NCBI GenBank assembly: GCA_047967505.1
Contig: CM106539.1
From: Dipteris shenzhenensis
Taxonomy: Eukaryota; Polypodiophyta; Polypodiopsida; Gleicheniales
DNA: 64,000 nt
Strand: one strand, 5' to 3'
A program made the translations under genes and the position numbers. Under the pieces are notes generated by a model that was given only the letters and a program-made list of their open reading frames with translations, did no database searches and was not told the origin of the DNA. Within the stretch, counting starts at the first letter, position 1. Each line of letters opens with the position of its first letter. Below are positions 1 through 10,723 of this stretch, in pieces.

Positions 1-1429
1 CTAAAATTTCTGGTAGGTCTGCAATCATTCCACTTTTATGCATCTCCTTCAAAGAACTAAGGTTTAGATGACCAAATCTCTCATGCCACAGCTTAGTGTT
101 CTTCACATCTGAAAGCTGAGAGTTTGTAGATGTTGTTGTGCCATGTATCTTTACCAACGACCTTCCTTAAAGATCTAGGATCTGTGTACCATTCTTATCA
201 AATTGAACTCTGAGATCTCGATCTATGATCGCAGAAACGGAAAATAAGTTCCTCTTGATATTTGGTACATAAAGAACATCGAACAACTATTTTACAACTC
301 CATATGACTTGAGAGCAATCGTATCTTTTCCTTTTGTTGGACATTTTGCATCATTGCCAACTGCTACTAGGATGTCATTCTCTATCGGCTATAGAGAGGT
401 ATACCAATCCTTCTGACTGGTCATGTGGCGTGATGCACCACTGTCAATAATACAAGGTTCATCTGCAAGTACATGAACTGCCTCCGTGCCAATCTCCTCA
501 ATTGCTACGAACAGCTCTACTGGTGCTACCTGTGCGCTGTTGCTAGACTCTTTCTTTACTCCATTTTTCTCATCTACAATCTTCTTTCGGCACTCATTTT
601 GCTTGTGCCCTACTTATTGCAATAGAAGCACTTGATCTTCTTCTCTCTCTTTTTATCATAAGAAGAAGATGGGTTACCAGAGTCCTTACCCTTACCTTTC
701 TTTGATCCAGCGTAGAAAGCCGAATCTTCTCCAGTCCTCGTCTTTTGATGCATCTCCTCCTCCAGAAGCATCGCGCTGAAATCCTCAAAGTTGAGGGGCG
801 AATTTATGTTCTGCATATTCCGTACCGTAACAAGACCATCGTACTTTGGTGGGAGAATCCGTATGCACCTTCATGCTAGATTCTCGCTGGTGATGGTGAT
901 GCCAATCGTAGTCATCTGATCGCATAGATTCTTCACCCTAGTGATGAACTTCTCTGCTGCTTCAGACTCAAACAATTTCTCGTTCGCGAGTTGAGTCTCC
1001 AGATTCTAAATCCGTGTCTGATTCATGGTCTCATATTGATTTTTCAAGACCCTCCATGCCTCCTTCCCTATGGTGACATGTTGAATTAACACCATGATGT
1101 AATCACTTACACTGCACACAATAGAACACAACGCATCTACATTTCTTCTTGTCCATGCGAGAATCTCATCCGCAATTGGTACTATCTGTTGTCTTGCATT
1201 GGTTAGATCCCATCTCACAACCAGCCTCACGTCCACCCCAGTAACAGTGTTCCAAAGCTCATATGCGTTTAGGATGGTCTTCATCTTGAACTTCTAGAGT
1301 GGATAGTTAGAGCCGTCCAACTTTTCGCTTTCATCGAATGGTGGGATTCGCAGTCTTGCGGGCTGGGCCATCTCTCACAATTTGCTCGCAAATAGAAACA
1401 CACTACCAAATCTTCTTGCTAGGGTCCAA
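1..1429 (-). pseudogene. Copia family 1, body A: gag, protease and gag-pre-integrase part of the polyprotein (broken)
   Basis: Antisense retroelement body running off the left edge. Reading leftwards, the gag ATG is at 1371 and is soon followed by an in-frame TAG where a tryptophan is expected (about 1296). A UBN2-type gag follows (1006-1284), then a CCHC zinc-knuckle segment beginning CFYCNK (610-816), an aspartic protease motif DSGASRHM (about 405-435), and a gag-pre-integrase segment that matches 7117-7560 of body B. Several frames are needed to read it, so it is a pseudogene. It normally packages and processes the element RNA in cytoplasmic particles. The PBS and LTR directly to its right show that this is the 5' end of a minus-strand element; integrase and RT lie outside the window. 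Confidence 0.88.
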
Positions 1430-1441
1430 GCTCTGATACCA
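1430..1441 (-). other. Primer binding site, initiator tRNA-Met type (body A)
   Basis: On the minus strand this reads TGGTATCAGAGC, the standard plant Copia primer binding site. It abuts the LTR at 1442 and fixes body A as a minus-strand element with its 5' LTR on the right. Confidence 0.93.
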
Positions 1442-2158
1442 TGTAAGAAAACAATACAACATCTGTGCTCAACAGATAACAGGATCTCGTACGGAAGAGA
1501 GAAAACAGATAGTATGGAGAATCCAAAATTTGATTACTGTAGAACTGATACAATAGATGTCGCTGCCTCCCAACCGTGTGTTCCTATGAAAGAAGCTTCG
1601 ATGGCGAGCTAGAAACAGTAGAGGACAGAGGCTAGATGCTAAGGAATCAGGGTTGCTATAGCCAGTGATAAAATGGGCTTCATAGGCTTGCTCTTATATA
1701 GCCACCACTCGTAGTTGGTTGGGCTCAATTGGGTGATCGACCTATTTTGCCCAAAACGGTCGACTGGGGGTCGGCAAAATAGTCCACTGACCACACGATA
1801 GAACCCGTGTGCAAAATAGAGCAACTAACCTACGGTCTCCATTTGGCCCACATCTATCCGGGATCATCTCGGACTCCAAATGGGCCTCGCAACCCCAGAG
1901 TGGGCTACCCCGGGAAATGCTCCATCTACCCTCAATGTGGTTAGTCATGGGATGCCTTCCCGCACTTGCATGTAGCCTAGTTGGCAATGTGCCAACTCCG
2001 TCTAGCCATCAGGCCACACATGGCCCCCATCTAGTGTCCGAACTAGGACCTACTGGATAATCGAGTTCTCAAATGCCTTCTCCTCATATGGCGGGCTTAC
2101 AAGTAGAGTTAGTTGGTTCCTGCATAGTTACACGAGAGTGGAGCATTGATATCTAACA
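1442..2158 (-). repeat. Copia family 1 LTR shared by bodies A and B
   Basis: This 717 bp LTR starts TGTAAG and ends ATCTAACA on the plus strand, which is TGTTAG...CTTACA on the element strand. Related copies lie at 24744-25466, 35401-36122 and 44470-45119. It has a PBS on its left and a polypurine tract on its right. It therefore serves as the 5' LTR of body A and the 3' LTR of body B. Confidence 0.93.
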
Positions 2159-2168
2159 CCCCCCCTCA
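2159..2168 (-). other. Polypurine tract of Copia body B
   Basis: On the minus strand this is a short GA/G run ending directly at the LTR start TGTTAG. It is the plus-strand priming site and marks the 3' end of body B. Confidence 0.85.
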
Positions 2169-3637
2169 ATGTCCACCCGCAAGTGAACTTACTTTTTCGA
2201 ACCAATGCCAAGTCGATGAAGATGCCTCTCCAGCAAGTCTCTTCCAAGAGCCTTCGTGAAGATGTCCACAACATTCTCTGTAGTCGGAAAGTAGACCAAG
2301 TCAACCTCTCCATCCATGATGAGCTCGCATACAAAGTGATATTGAATCTCAATGTGTTTTGTGCGAGTGTGGAACATAGGGTTCTTTGCAATCACCATGC
2401 AACTCTGATTGTCACATGATAACTATGTAGGCTTGTTCTGCACTGCACCCATGTCCCCCAGAATCCTCCTCAACCACACTGCCTTGCAAGAAGCAAAGCA
2501 TGTTGATTTGCACTCAGCCTCGGTAGAAGAAAGAGCAACTGTGGGTTGCTTCTTGCTGACCCATGACACAGCTCTAGATCCAAGTGTAAAACAGTAACTT
2601 GTCACTGATCTCCTGCTGTCCACATCTCCTGCCCAATCCGAGTCACAGAATTTGGTCAAGATATTGCCCTTAGTATAGGTGATGCCATAATAAAGTGTGC
2701 CTTTGATGTATTTCAACACCTGCTTTTCTGCCCTCCATTGGTTCTCTCGGGGCTTATTGGAAAACCTACTTAGTACATTAGTCGCAAAGCTGATGTCCGA
2801 TCATGTGTTGCATAAGTAAATCAAACTACCCACAAGCCTTCTGTACTTCACTTCATCCACCAATGGTGATGAATCCTCGTTTGAGAGCTTCACGTCAACC
2901 TCCATAGGGGTACCAACTATCTTGCACTCAGCCATGCCAAATGCCTTCAGTATCTCTCTAGCATACTTCAGTTGTGAAATGAAGATCTATTTCAACTCTT
3001 GCCAAACTTCAATCCCCAAATAGAAATGCATCAGTCCGAGGGCTGTCATTTCAAACTCTCTTCCTAGCAAATGCTTTGTCTGTGAGATCTTCTCTTCATG
3101 GTTCCCTATTATGACAAGGTCATCCACATAAAGGACCACGATCATACACCTGCCTCCTTCTCCAAAGATATACAAATTTGCATTTGATGGGCTCCTCCTA
3201 AACCCGTTTTGCAGAAAGTAGGCATCAATTTGTTGGTACCATGCTCGTGGGGCATGTTTCAGCCCATAAAGTGCCTTCTTCAGTTTACAGACTTTACCTC
3301 GGGGATGACAGAACCTGGTGGTTGTTCTACATATACCTCCTCCTTGAGATCCCCATTCAGAAAGGCGGATTTTACATCCATCTAAAACGAGTCTAAAACA
3401 TGGGCCCACTTTCCTGGGCAGCTAAAGCCAAAACACTATGAATTGTGGTTAGTCGATTTGTCAGAGCGAAAGTATCCTGATAATCAAAACCATGTACTTG
3501 TGCAAATCCTTTTGCCATGAGCCAAGCCTTGTACTTATCCAACATGCCATCGGACTTGTACTTAGTCTTGTACACCCACTTGGTGTTGATTACCTTGCAT
3601 TTTGGTGGATGATCCACAAGGCCCCAAGTGCTGTTCT
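2169..3637 (-). pseudogene. Copia family 1, body B: reverse transcriptase and RNase H part (broken)
   Basis: Antisense C-terminal half of a Ty1/Copia polyprotein. Reading leftwards: the RVT_2 start with KWVYKTKY (3393-3617), the RT core with LYVDDLVI (2987-3409), the RNase H part with STEAE and SDWAGD (2423-2719), and the C-terminal FTKALGRDLLERHLHRLGIG block (2189-2398). Frameshifts and stops separate these segments. The RT YVDD residues are intact here. The body is cut at 3637 by a nested LTR element and continues at 6018. Confidence 0.9.
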
Positions 3638-4005
3638 TGTTGGTAGATTGAAAGGAAAGAGTAGAGTGGACACAAATTCAGAATACTTGCATTATGGAAT
3701 GAAGAAGAGTGAGGTCCTTATGTAGGCACCTCTTACATGCTCACTGACATCACTGATGACTTCAGAGCTCCACAATCATCTCCTCAATCTGCTCCTAGAT
3801 TCTCTCAATCATCCTATGTGGCTTTCCACCACCTAACTATGCTTATGGGCACCTAACTGTGCCTCTAGCACTCACACATAGAAACCAAGGTGTGACTGAG
3901 GCATACACCTTGATATATCCCAACAAAGGCACCTAATTGTGCCTCTAGCACTCACACATAGAAACCAAGGTGTGCCTGAGGCATACACCTTGATATATCC
4001 CAACA
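3638..4005 (-). repeat. 3' LTR of the nested non-autonomous element
   Basis: 368 bp, TG...CA. The last part is an 80-bp tandem duplication (units starting at about 3848 and 3928), so the LTR terminus CCCAACA also occurs internally. The partner LTR at 5650-6017 has the same length and the same internal duplication. Confidence 0.88.
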
Positions 4006-4375
4006 AACCCCTCCTTAAGGGAATGCCTCAGGCTATGTCAAGGATACAGCTAGCACAAGGTGTCTCATGCCATCTCATGGTGGTCATGGATCTATCAACG
4101 GCTAGGATCTCAAGCTAGCAAGGGTTCCCATGGGTGTAAGGTAAACAAAAGGGATACAAAAAGACCTTCCAATGGTTATCTCCCCTGCATGTACATGCAC
4201 ACAATGTCTGCAGCAGGTACCATGGAGCAAAAAAACATACACATGGCCTACATCATAAGGTGACCAGAGGTGTTTACAAAACACACAAAACACAATAGTT
4301 TATTTGGAGGACTATCCAGGCTGAGTACCTTGACTCAACATAAAAAGAGAGATCTGGAGCATACATAGAGATGAT

Positions 4376-4792
4376 TTAAAATGCATAATCTTCATGGGAT
4401 GCCTCATCTTGTGGAGGCAAAATATCCATGTCAAGGCAAGGTCTTACCACATGGGCAGTGTCTAGTGCCTTACAAGATGGTACCATGATAACAGAAGTAG
4501 AACAAGTGGATCTAAAAATCATATCCTTCAAGAGAACAATTATCTTGTCATCTCCATAGTTGTGTAGAGAAGCATATCTAAGGTATCTGACCTTCATCTT
4601 TTTCTTGTACTTGGAGTCAAATGAAGGTGCCATGAGAGGATAGATCTCTGGCTTTGCACTTGCTTCCTTTTTGGCAACCATTGTTTTGGCAATCTTCAAC
4701 AAGGAAGTCAAGTTGGCATTCTCTTCCTTTGTAGCATAACAAGACATTGCTTTATGTTTTGGTCTTTCACATATTTTGCATAAGCAATCCAT
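4376..4792 (-). CDS. Small gag-like protein with a CCHC zinc knuckle
   Basis: A 138-residue frame inside the non-autonomous element. Residues 6-19 are CKICERPKHKAMSC, an exact C-X2-C-X4-H-X4-C zinc knuckle of the retroviral nucleocapsid type. The middle is lysine-rich (KYKKKMK) and the tail is acidic. No other domain is recognisable. A zinc knuckle could bind the element's own RNA for packaging by proteins of an autonomous partner, but that role is inferred. An upstream minus-strand frame at 5362-5634, starting close to the PBS, may be an earlier exon or a leader. Expression is unproven. Confidence 0.5.
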   Translation of the reverse strand: MDCLCKICERPKHKAMSCYATKEENANLTSLLKIAKTMVAKKEASAKPEIYPLMAPSFDSKYKKKMKVRYLRYASLHNYGDDKIIVLLKDMIFRSTCSTSVIMVPSCKALDTAHVVRPCLDMDILPPQDEASHEDYAF

Positions 4793-5637
4793 GAGAGGGT
4801 CTAGCCCAAGAATTGGGTAGTGTCTTCTCTCTTACAAGGCTAGAATAACAACTGAAAGGCTTCCAAATATAAGCATTTAATGTAGCAAAGACTAGTGACC
4901 AAAATTCAATCAATGATGCTTTTTCTTACATGCTTCATAGAGGTGGCTAAAAATGAAAGCCTTCCAATCAAAACCAGGTATAGCAACTCAAAGTAAGGCT
5001 GAAGCCACAGTTGTACTAATGTTATTGAAAACTTCAAAAACTCAAAAATGCTAGAATAGCATCTTACGTAGCATCATTCTCAAAAACTTGTCAAAACTGT
5101 CAAAATCAAAAGACTGAACTTGGAGGGCTTGAATCTCACTCTCCAGAGCAAAGAAAAAAGGGGTTTCTAAGGAAAAAGAAAGCTTGTATACCACAGAAGG
5201 TCCACTGAGGAGAAAGGATGCAAAATCACGTCAGGGCGCCATAGATTGTCTCTCCATTTTTGACTGGTTTTTCTCTATTTTCAGCTTGAATATGCAGCCA
5301 TTGCTGCTCAGATTTAAGCACAAGATAGCTCTAGGTATGGACAAGCTCCCTCTGAAAGAAATTAGAGAAGCATGGTGCATTCTGAGAGAAAACGCAGGAA
5401 GAACGGTCGACGATCTGGATGAAATGGCGACGAGCAAAGGCAACAATTCGTTGATTCCTTGCAGCCAGGGGTTCGCCCCTTAAGGTGTATCCCCAGCAGG
5501 AAGGGCGTGGAGAATGGCAGAGAAATAGAGGAGAATAGGCTTAAGCAAATTTTGGGAAGAAGAGGAAGAGATGGTGAAGAAGAAGATGGAGAAGAAGATG
5601 ATGATGTGGCAGAAATGGGATCAAGGGGGATCAAATA

Positions 5638-5649
5638 GCTCTAATACCA
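5638..5649 (-). other. Primer binding site of the nested non-autonomous element
   Basis: TGGTATTAGAGC on the minus strand, directly next to the LTR start at 5650. It differs by one base from the initiator tRNA-Met site of the Copia elements and sets the minus orientation. Confidence 0.82.
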
Positions 5650-6017
5650 TGTTGGTAGACTGAAAGGAAAGAGTAGAGTGGACACAAATTTAGAATACTT
5701 GCATTATGGAGTGAAGAAGAGTGAGGTCTTTATGTAGGCACCTCTTACATGCTCACTGACATCACTGATGACTTCAGAGCTCCACAATCATCTCCCCAAT
5801 CTGCTCCTAGATTCTCTCAATCATCCTATGTGGCTTTCCACCACCTAATTGTGCTTATGGGCACCTAACCATGCCTCTAGCACTCACACATAGAAACCAA
5901 GGTGTGCCTGAGGCATACACCTTGATATATCCCAACAAAGGCACCTAACTGTGCCTCTAGCACTCACACATAGAAACCAAGGTGTGCCTGAGGCATACAC
6001 CTTGATATATCCCAACA
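5650..6017 (-). repeat. 5' LTR of the nested non-autonomous element
   Basis: 368 bp and colinear with 3638-4005, including the 80-bp duplication near the end. The 5-mer after it (ATTCT) is the right half of the target duplication. Confidence 0.88.
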
Positions 6018-6729
6018 ATTCTTCATTATGGAGCCATACTCCAACTACATAGCCTCCATCCACCTATCATCACCCTGTGTCTCTTCAAGACACTTGGGTT
6101 CCATTAGCATGGATTACTTCTGTCGTCAAAGCATAGTTGACCACTTGTGTTCCTGCGCTCTTCTTTGCTCCTCTAATCTCCTGGACTCAGTGGTGTTCGG
6201 ATGGTTCCTCCTCAATGGTTGGAGGTTCTCTGCTATCTAAAAGCTGCTTTACCCACTTCGGGAATGGCTTTTGTCGTTGTGGTTCTGCAGGCTCTTCTTC
6301 ATCTTCTTTATCTTGAATCCTCCCAAGCACCATTGGGGGAGTTTGGTCTGTTGTTGGTGGTGGTACTGGATGGATATCCTGGTCCTAGTTGTTTGGGAAG
6401 GAAGCATCCTCCTCCAATTGATGCGGCTATTCTGAGAAGATCACATCACGACTTACTATTACCTTCTTGGTAACAAGGTTATAGAGATGGTAACCCTTTG
6501 CCTCTTCAGTGTAGCCCAAGAAGATACACTTTTGGCTCTTCGGTTCCCATTTGGTCCTGTTAGCACAGTGGAGTCATCCCATTCACACCTTTCATGTAGC
6601 TACAATTCAGAATGTAAACTGCAGTGTTACATGCTTTAGCCCAGAAAGTCTTTGGCAAATCTTTCCCTTTCATTACACTCCACCCATTTCACAGATGACA
6701 TGCTTCTTGCATTCTACTACTCCATTTTG
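6018..6729 (-). pseudogene. Copia family 1, body B: integrase C-terminus and start of the RT region (broken)
   Basis: Continuation of body B on the right side of the nested insertion. Antisense translation gives the linker between the integrase and RVT_2, matching the plus-strand copies at 8426-9109 and 11285-11935. Stops interrupt all frames. Joined at the insertion site, it continues the RT segment that ends at 3637. Confidence 0.82.
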
Positions 6730-7617
6730 CTATGATGCAGTATGTGGCGGGGGTTTCTGCCTCTTGAACCCGTGACTTTTGCGGTAACTCTCGAATTCAG
6801 TTGATGTGAACTCTCCACCTCTGTCTGATCTCAACTTCTTCACCTTCTTCCCTGTTTCTTTCTCGACCATTACATGCCATTCCTTGAACTTACTAAAAGC
6901 CTCGTCTTTAGTCTTCAGGAAGTATATCCATATCCTTCTATTGTAGTCATCGATCATTGTCATGAAGTAGTAGGAACCACCCAAAGCTTCCATCTCCATC
7001 CTTTTGCAGGGGTCCATGTGAACGAGCTCTAGAGGAGCCTTTGCCCTGCTGGCCTCTTTAGGAAAGGGCTGCCAATGCTGCTTGCCCATCATGCAAGCTT
7101 CACAAACATGGGGCAGATCTAAAATTTCTGGTAGGTCTGCAATCATTCCCCTTTTATGCATCCCCTTCAAAGAACTAAGGTTTAGATGACCAAACCTCTC
7201 ATGCCATAGCTTAGTGTTCTTCACATCGGCTTGAGCACTAAAAGCTGAGAGTTCGTAGATGTTGTTGCATGGTGTACCTTTACCAATGACCTTTCCATGA
7301 AGATCTAGGATCTGTGTACCATTCTTATGGAATTGAACTCTGAGGTCCTGATCCATGATCACAAAAATGCACAACAAGTTTCTCTTGATATCTGGCACAT
7401 AAAGAACATCGGACAACTGTTTTACAACTCCATCTGACTTGAGAGCAATCGTACCTTTTCCTTTTTCTAGACATTTTGCATCATTGCCGACTGCTACCAA
7501 GATGTCATTTCCTACCGGCTGTAGAGAGGTATACCAATCCTTTCGACTGGTCATGTGGCACGATGCACCACTGTCAATGATCCAAAGTTCATCCGTAGGT
7601 ACATGAACTGCCTCCAT
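6730..7617 (-). pseudogene. Copia family 1, body B: protease, gag-pre-integrase and integrase core
   Basis: This is the longest uninterrupted Copia protease-integrase frame here, 295 residues. Visible in order: protease motif WIIDSGASCHMT (about residues 12-23), gag-pre-integrase LWHERFGHLN with a downstream C-X2-C pair (zinc HHCC region), and the integrase core with MTMIDDY and LRSDRGGEFTS (two catalytic Asp positions). The frame stops before the catalytic Glu region. The protease cleaves the polyprotein and the integrase inserts element cDNA into nuclear DNA. The upstream gag is only partly in frame, so the element is inactive. Confidence 0.87.
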
Positions 7618-7659
7618 GCAAATCTCCTCAATTGCTACGAACAGCTCTATTGGTGCTGC

Positions 7660-7878
7660 CTATGCGCTATTGCTGGACTCTTTCTTTACTCCGTTCTTCT
7701 CATCTGCAATCTTCTTTCGGCACTCATTCTGCTTGTGCCCTGCCTTGTTGCAATAGAAGCACTTGATCTTCTTCATTGTCTTTTTATCATCATCAGAAGA
7801 TGGGTTACCAGAGTCCTTACCCTTACCTTTCTTTGATCCAATGTAGAAATCCGAATCTTCTCCAGTCGTCATGTTTTG
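7660..7878 (-). pseudogene. Copia family 1, body B: gag C-terminus with zinc knuckle, truncated
   Basis: Contains CFYCNKAGHKQNEC, an intact C-X2-C-X4-H-X4-C zinc knuckle followed by a lysine-rich tail. Family-1 similarity on the minus strand stops at about 7878, where the same gag resumes in the opposite orientation. The gag N-terminus, PBS and 5' LTR of body B are missing. Confidence 0.82.
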
Positions 7879-8294
7879 ACAGCGAGAATCGAGCACGGAG
7901 GTGCATACGGATTCTCCCACCAAAGTACAACGGTCTTGTTATGACGCTGAATACGCAGAACAGAAATTCGCCCCTCAACTTTGAGGATTTCTGCGGAATG
8001 CTTCTAGAGGAAGAGATGTGCCAAAAGATGAGGACTGAAGAAGATTCGGCTTTCTACACTGGATCAAAGAAAGGTAAGGGTAAGGACTTTGGTAACCCAT
8101 CTTCTTCTGATGATAAAAAGAGAAAGAAGAAGATCAAGTGCTTCTATTGCAACAAGGCAGTGCACAAGCAGAATGAGTGCCGGAAGAAGATTGCAGATGA
8201 GAAGAATGGAGTGAAGAAAGAGTCCAGCAACAGCGCACGGGTAGGATCAAGAGGCGAAAACCCCCGCCACATACATCACAGCAAAATGGAGTAG
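7879..8294 (+). pseudogene. Copia family 1, body C: gag fragment fused to the integrase tail
   Basis: Plus-strand gag from the KYNGLVMTLN region through the zinc knuckle. The knuckle reads CFYCNKAVHKQNEC, with Val in place of Gly just before the His. At about 8240 the sequence jumps from the gag tail (ESSNSAR) straight to the late integrase, removing protease, gag-pre-integrase and most of the integrase core. The minus-strand copy at 43.0 kb has a similar but differently placed internal deletion and shares diagnostic bases with this copy. Confidence 0.82.
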
Positions 8295-9131
8295 CAGAAT
8301 GCAAGATGCACGTCATCTATGAAATGGGCAGGAGTATGATGAAAGACAAAGATTTGCCAAAGACTTTCTAGGATGAAGCATGTAACACGGCAGTTTACAT
8401 TCTGAATCGTAGCTACACAAAGGCTGTGAATGGGATGACTTCACTGCAGGCCTTTTCTGGTAAGAAACCTTCAGCTGCACATTTCAGAGTTTTTGGATGT
8501 GACTGTTTTGTACATGTCCCTGATGCTAACAGGGCCAAATGGGAACCGAAGAGCCGGAAGTGTATTTTCTTGGGCTATAGTGAAGAGGCAAAGGGTTACC
8601 ATCTCTATAACCCTGTTACTAAGAAGGTAATAGTAAGTCGCGATGTGGTCTTCTTAGAACAGCCGCATCAATTGGAGGAGGATGCTTCCTTCCTAGACAA
8701 CCAGGACCAGGATATCCATCCAGTACCACCACCAACAGCACACCGAAATCCCCCAACGGTGCTTGGGAGGATTCAAGATAAAGAAGAGGAAGAAGAGCCT
8801 GCAGAACCACAATGGCAACAGCCATTCCCGAAGTAGGTAAAGTAGCTTTTGGATGGCAGAGTACCTCCATGCATTGAGGAGGAACCATCCGAACACTGCC
8901 GGTCCAAGAGATTAGAGGAGCAAAGAAGGGCACAGGAACACTTGGTCAACTACGCTTTGATGACAGAAGTGATCCATGCTTATGAACCCAAGTGTCTTGA
9001 AGAGGCACAGGGTGATGATAGGTGGATGGAGGCTATGCAATCAGAGTATGGCTCCATCATGAATAACAACACTTGGGACCTTGTGGATGACCACCAAAAC
9101 GCAAGGTAATTGGCACCAAGTGGGTGTACAA
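8295..9131 (+). pseudogene. Copia family 1, body C: integrase C-terminus and RT start
   Basis: The frame at 8426-8836 has the post-core Copia integrase block FRVFGCDCFVHVP...CIFLGYSEEAKGY, and 8849-9109 holds the acidic linker and RVT_2 start (CLEEAQGDDRWMEAM...NNTWDLVDD). A stop follows DDHQNAR. The segment ends at TACAA (9127-9131), where a family-2 LTR begins. The same segment recurs at 11285-11957, so this portion is present twice around the family-2 insertion. Confidence 0.85.
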
Positions 9132-9481
9132 TGTTGAGATATCGAGCTCTACTCGCGATATGCCAGGGTGACCATTGTGCACTTATGTCACTGACTTGTT
9201 AGCTGCAGATGCGGTTGGTACACCATCCATGAATAATAGCTAGATGACAGCTATCCTTATCTACTCTAGTTCATGGCTCAGTTAGTATGCCACCTTAGTT
9301 AGTTCAGTTTGGTTTGAGACCCACATATAGGGTTCTTCTATTTCTTTGTACTAGAGTTCTTTTGGCTTTCACAACTAAGAAGAGGAAAACTGTTTTCAGC
9401 CTCCACCTTTGTGTGTATTCCCTCATTGTGTATCTGAAAAAGCCGCAAGTGAGCTTCCTTCCTTCTCTCCCACTATCTTCA
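9132..9481 (+). repeat. Copia family 2 LTR (copy A)
   Basis: Starts TGTTGAGATATC and matches the LTRs of the complete family-2 element at 37529-42612. The end is damaged: a few bases are missing across the LTR/PBS joint, so only ATCAGAGCC of the primer site remains. The 5 bases before it, TACAA, are the same target found beside the element at 42613. Confidence 0.87.
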
Positions 9482-10723
9482 AATCAGAGCCTTGTTCATG
9501 GTAAGGAGCTCAAGAAAGCAAACCAAGTTCGCAATGTCCTAGTAAGAGGACCAGTGTTGCTTTCCTTTTTTGAGTTTGGGAACAAATCTCTGCAGGTAGC
9601 ACAGTCGGAAGTGCAAGAGTGCACTGTTTCAGATTGAGACACCCTTCGCGATGTGGAGAGAGGGCAGTATATGCGATTTCGAGGCCCGTTTTGAGGCCCG
9701 TTTTGATTCGAGGCCATTTCGAGGCCCGTTTTGAGGGCAGAAGTTCTTCGCAGGCACTCAGTAAAAGGCCCTGTTTTTGCGATGCGACCACTGCTCTACT
9801 GGTCGGTGAAAAGTTACCATAGAAATTGCATCATATGCCTATGTGCAGAGATATTGGTAGTTGCAGAATCATGCTTTTTGCCTGTTGATGCAAAATCATC
9901 ATTAGGAAGTGACTGTGTGGTCAAATACCACTTTCGTCAGTTTTGCAGATCTGCCCGTGTGATGCAAAAGCTGTGTTTTTTGCAGTGTTCAGTAATGGCA
10001 TCTGATTCTCTTTCACAGATTGTCATTGAAAAGCTTGACAAGAACAACTTCCAGGCATGGAAGTTTAGAATGACGAATTTCCTTATGGGAAAAGGCTATT
10101 GGTTCATTACAGGAAATGCAGGCATTTAAAGGATGGCATGAGAGAGCCAGAAAAGTTATGTACTGGCTGTCTATCAGTATTTCGGATTCTATGATTGTGC
10201 ATATTTAGGATGCAAGTACGCCAAAGGAGGCATGGGATACTTTGGCAAAAATGTACAGCACAAATATGCAAGCCAAGCAAATGCAGCCCAAGTAGGAGTT
10301 GCACAATGTGCAGAGAGAAAATATGAGCATCAATGACTACCACATGAAGGTGAAGAAAATTGCAGATGCACTTGCTTCCATTGGGTCACCAATGGAAGAT
10401 GATGATCTAGTTTCTATGACCTTGAATGGTCTAGGAAAGGATTATGCACAGTTCCGAACATCCATTGCTATCCGTGAAAAATTTCCTGATTTTGAAGAGT
10501 TATTTGCTCTTCTGATTTCTGAAGAGCAGAGAAATGAGGGTGCATCTTCTTCAAGAGGAATTTCAAAATAAACTGTCTTCTACTCAAATGCTGGAAGAGG
10601 TAGAGGCAGAGGTAGAGAAGGCTGATCTGGAGGCCGTGGTAGAAATCAGAATATGCAGCAAACTCAAGAAAACCAGTCCTATGGAGGAGGACGTGGTAAC
10701 TCTAGAGGCAGGGGGAGCCAAAG
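9482..10723 (+). pseudogene. Copia family 2: leader and gag N-terminus (broken)
   Basis: A long untranslated leader is followed by a gag ATG at 9995 (starting MASDSLSQ). UBN2-type gag is recognisable through 10571 (INDYHMKVKKIADALASIG, FEELFALLISEEQ). A frameshift near 10130 and later stops break it. The antisense copy at 40885-41715 has TAG where this copy has the CAG codon of MASDSLSQ, so this copy is intact at that position. The segment stops in a purine-rich stretch where a second family-2 LTR is attached. Confidence 0.82.

Larger units (their letters stand above)
3638..6017 (-). mobile_element. Nested non-autonomous LTR retrotransposon with a gag-like CCHC ORF
   Basis: This is a 2380 bp element with two 368 bp LTRs (3638-4005 and 5650-6017), both starting TGTTGGTAG and ending CCCAACA. 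On the minus strand there is a PBS TGGTATTAGAGC at 5638-5649 and a GGAGGGG polypurine tract beside the left LTR. Flanking 5-mers are GTTCT (3633-3637) and ATTCT (6018-6022), a target duplication with one mismatch. The interior is about 1.6 kb and shows no protease, integrase, RT or RNase H. It resembles the TR-GAG/TRIM class of dependent elements. It interrupts Copia body B between integrase and RT, so it is younger than body B. Confidence 0.88.
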
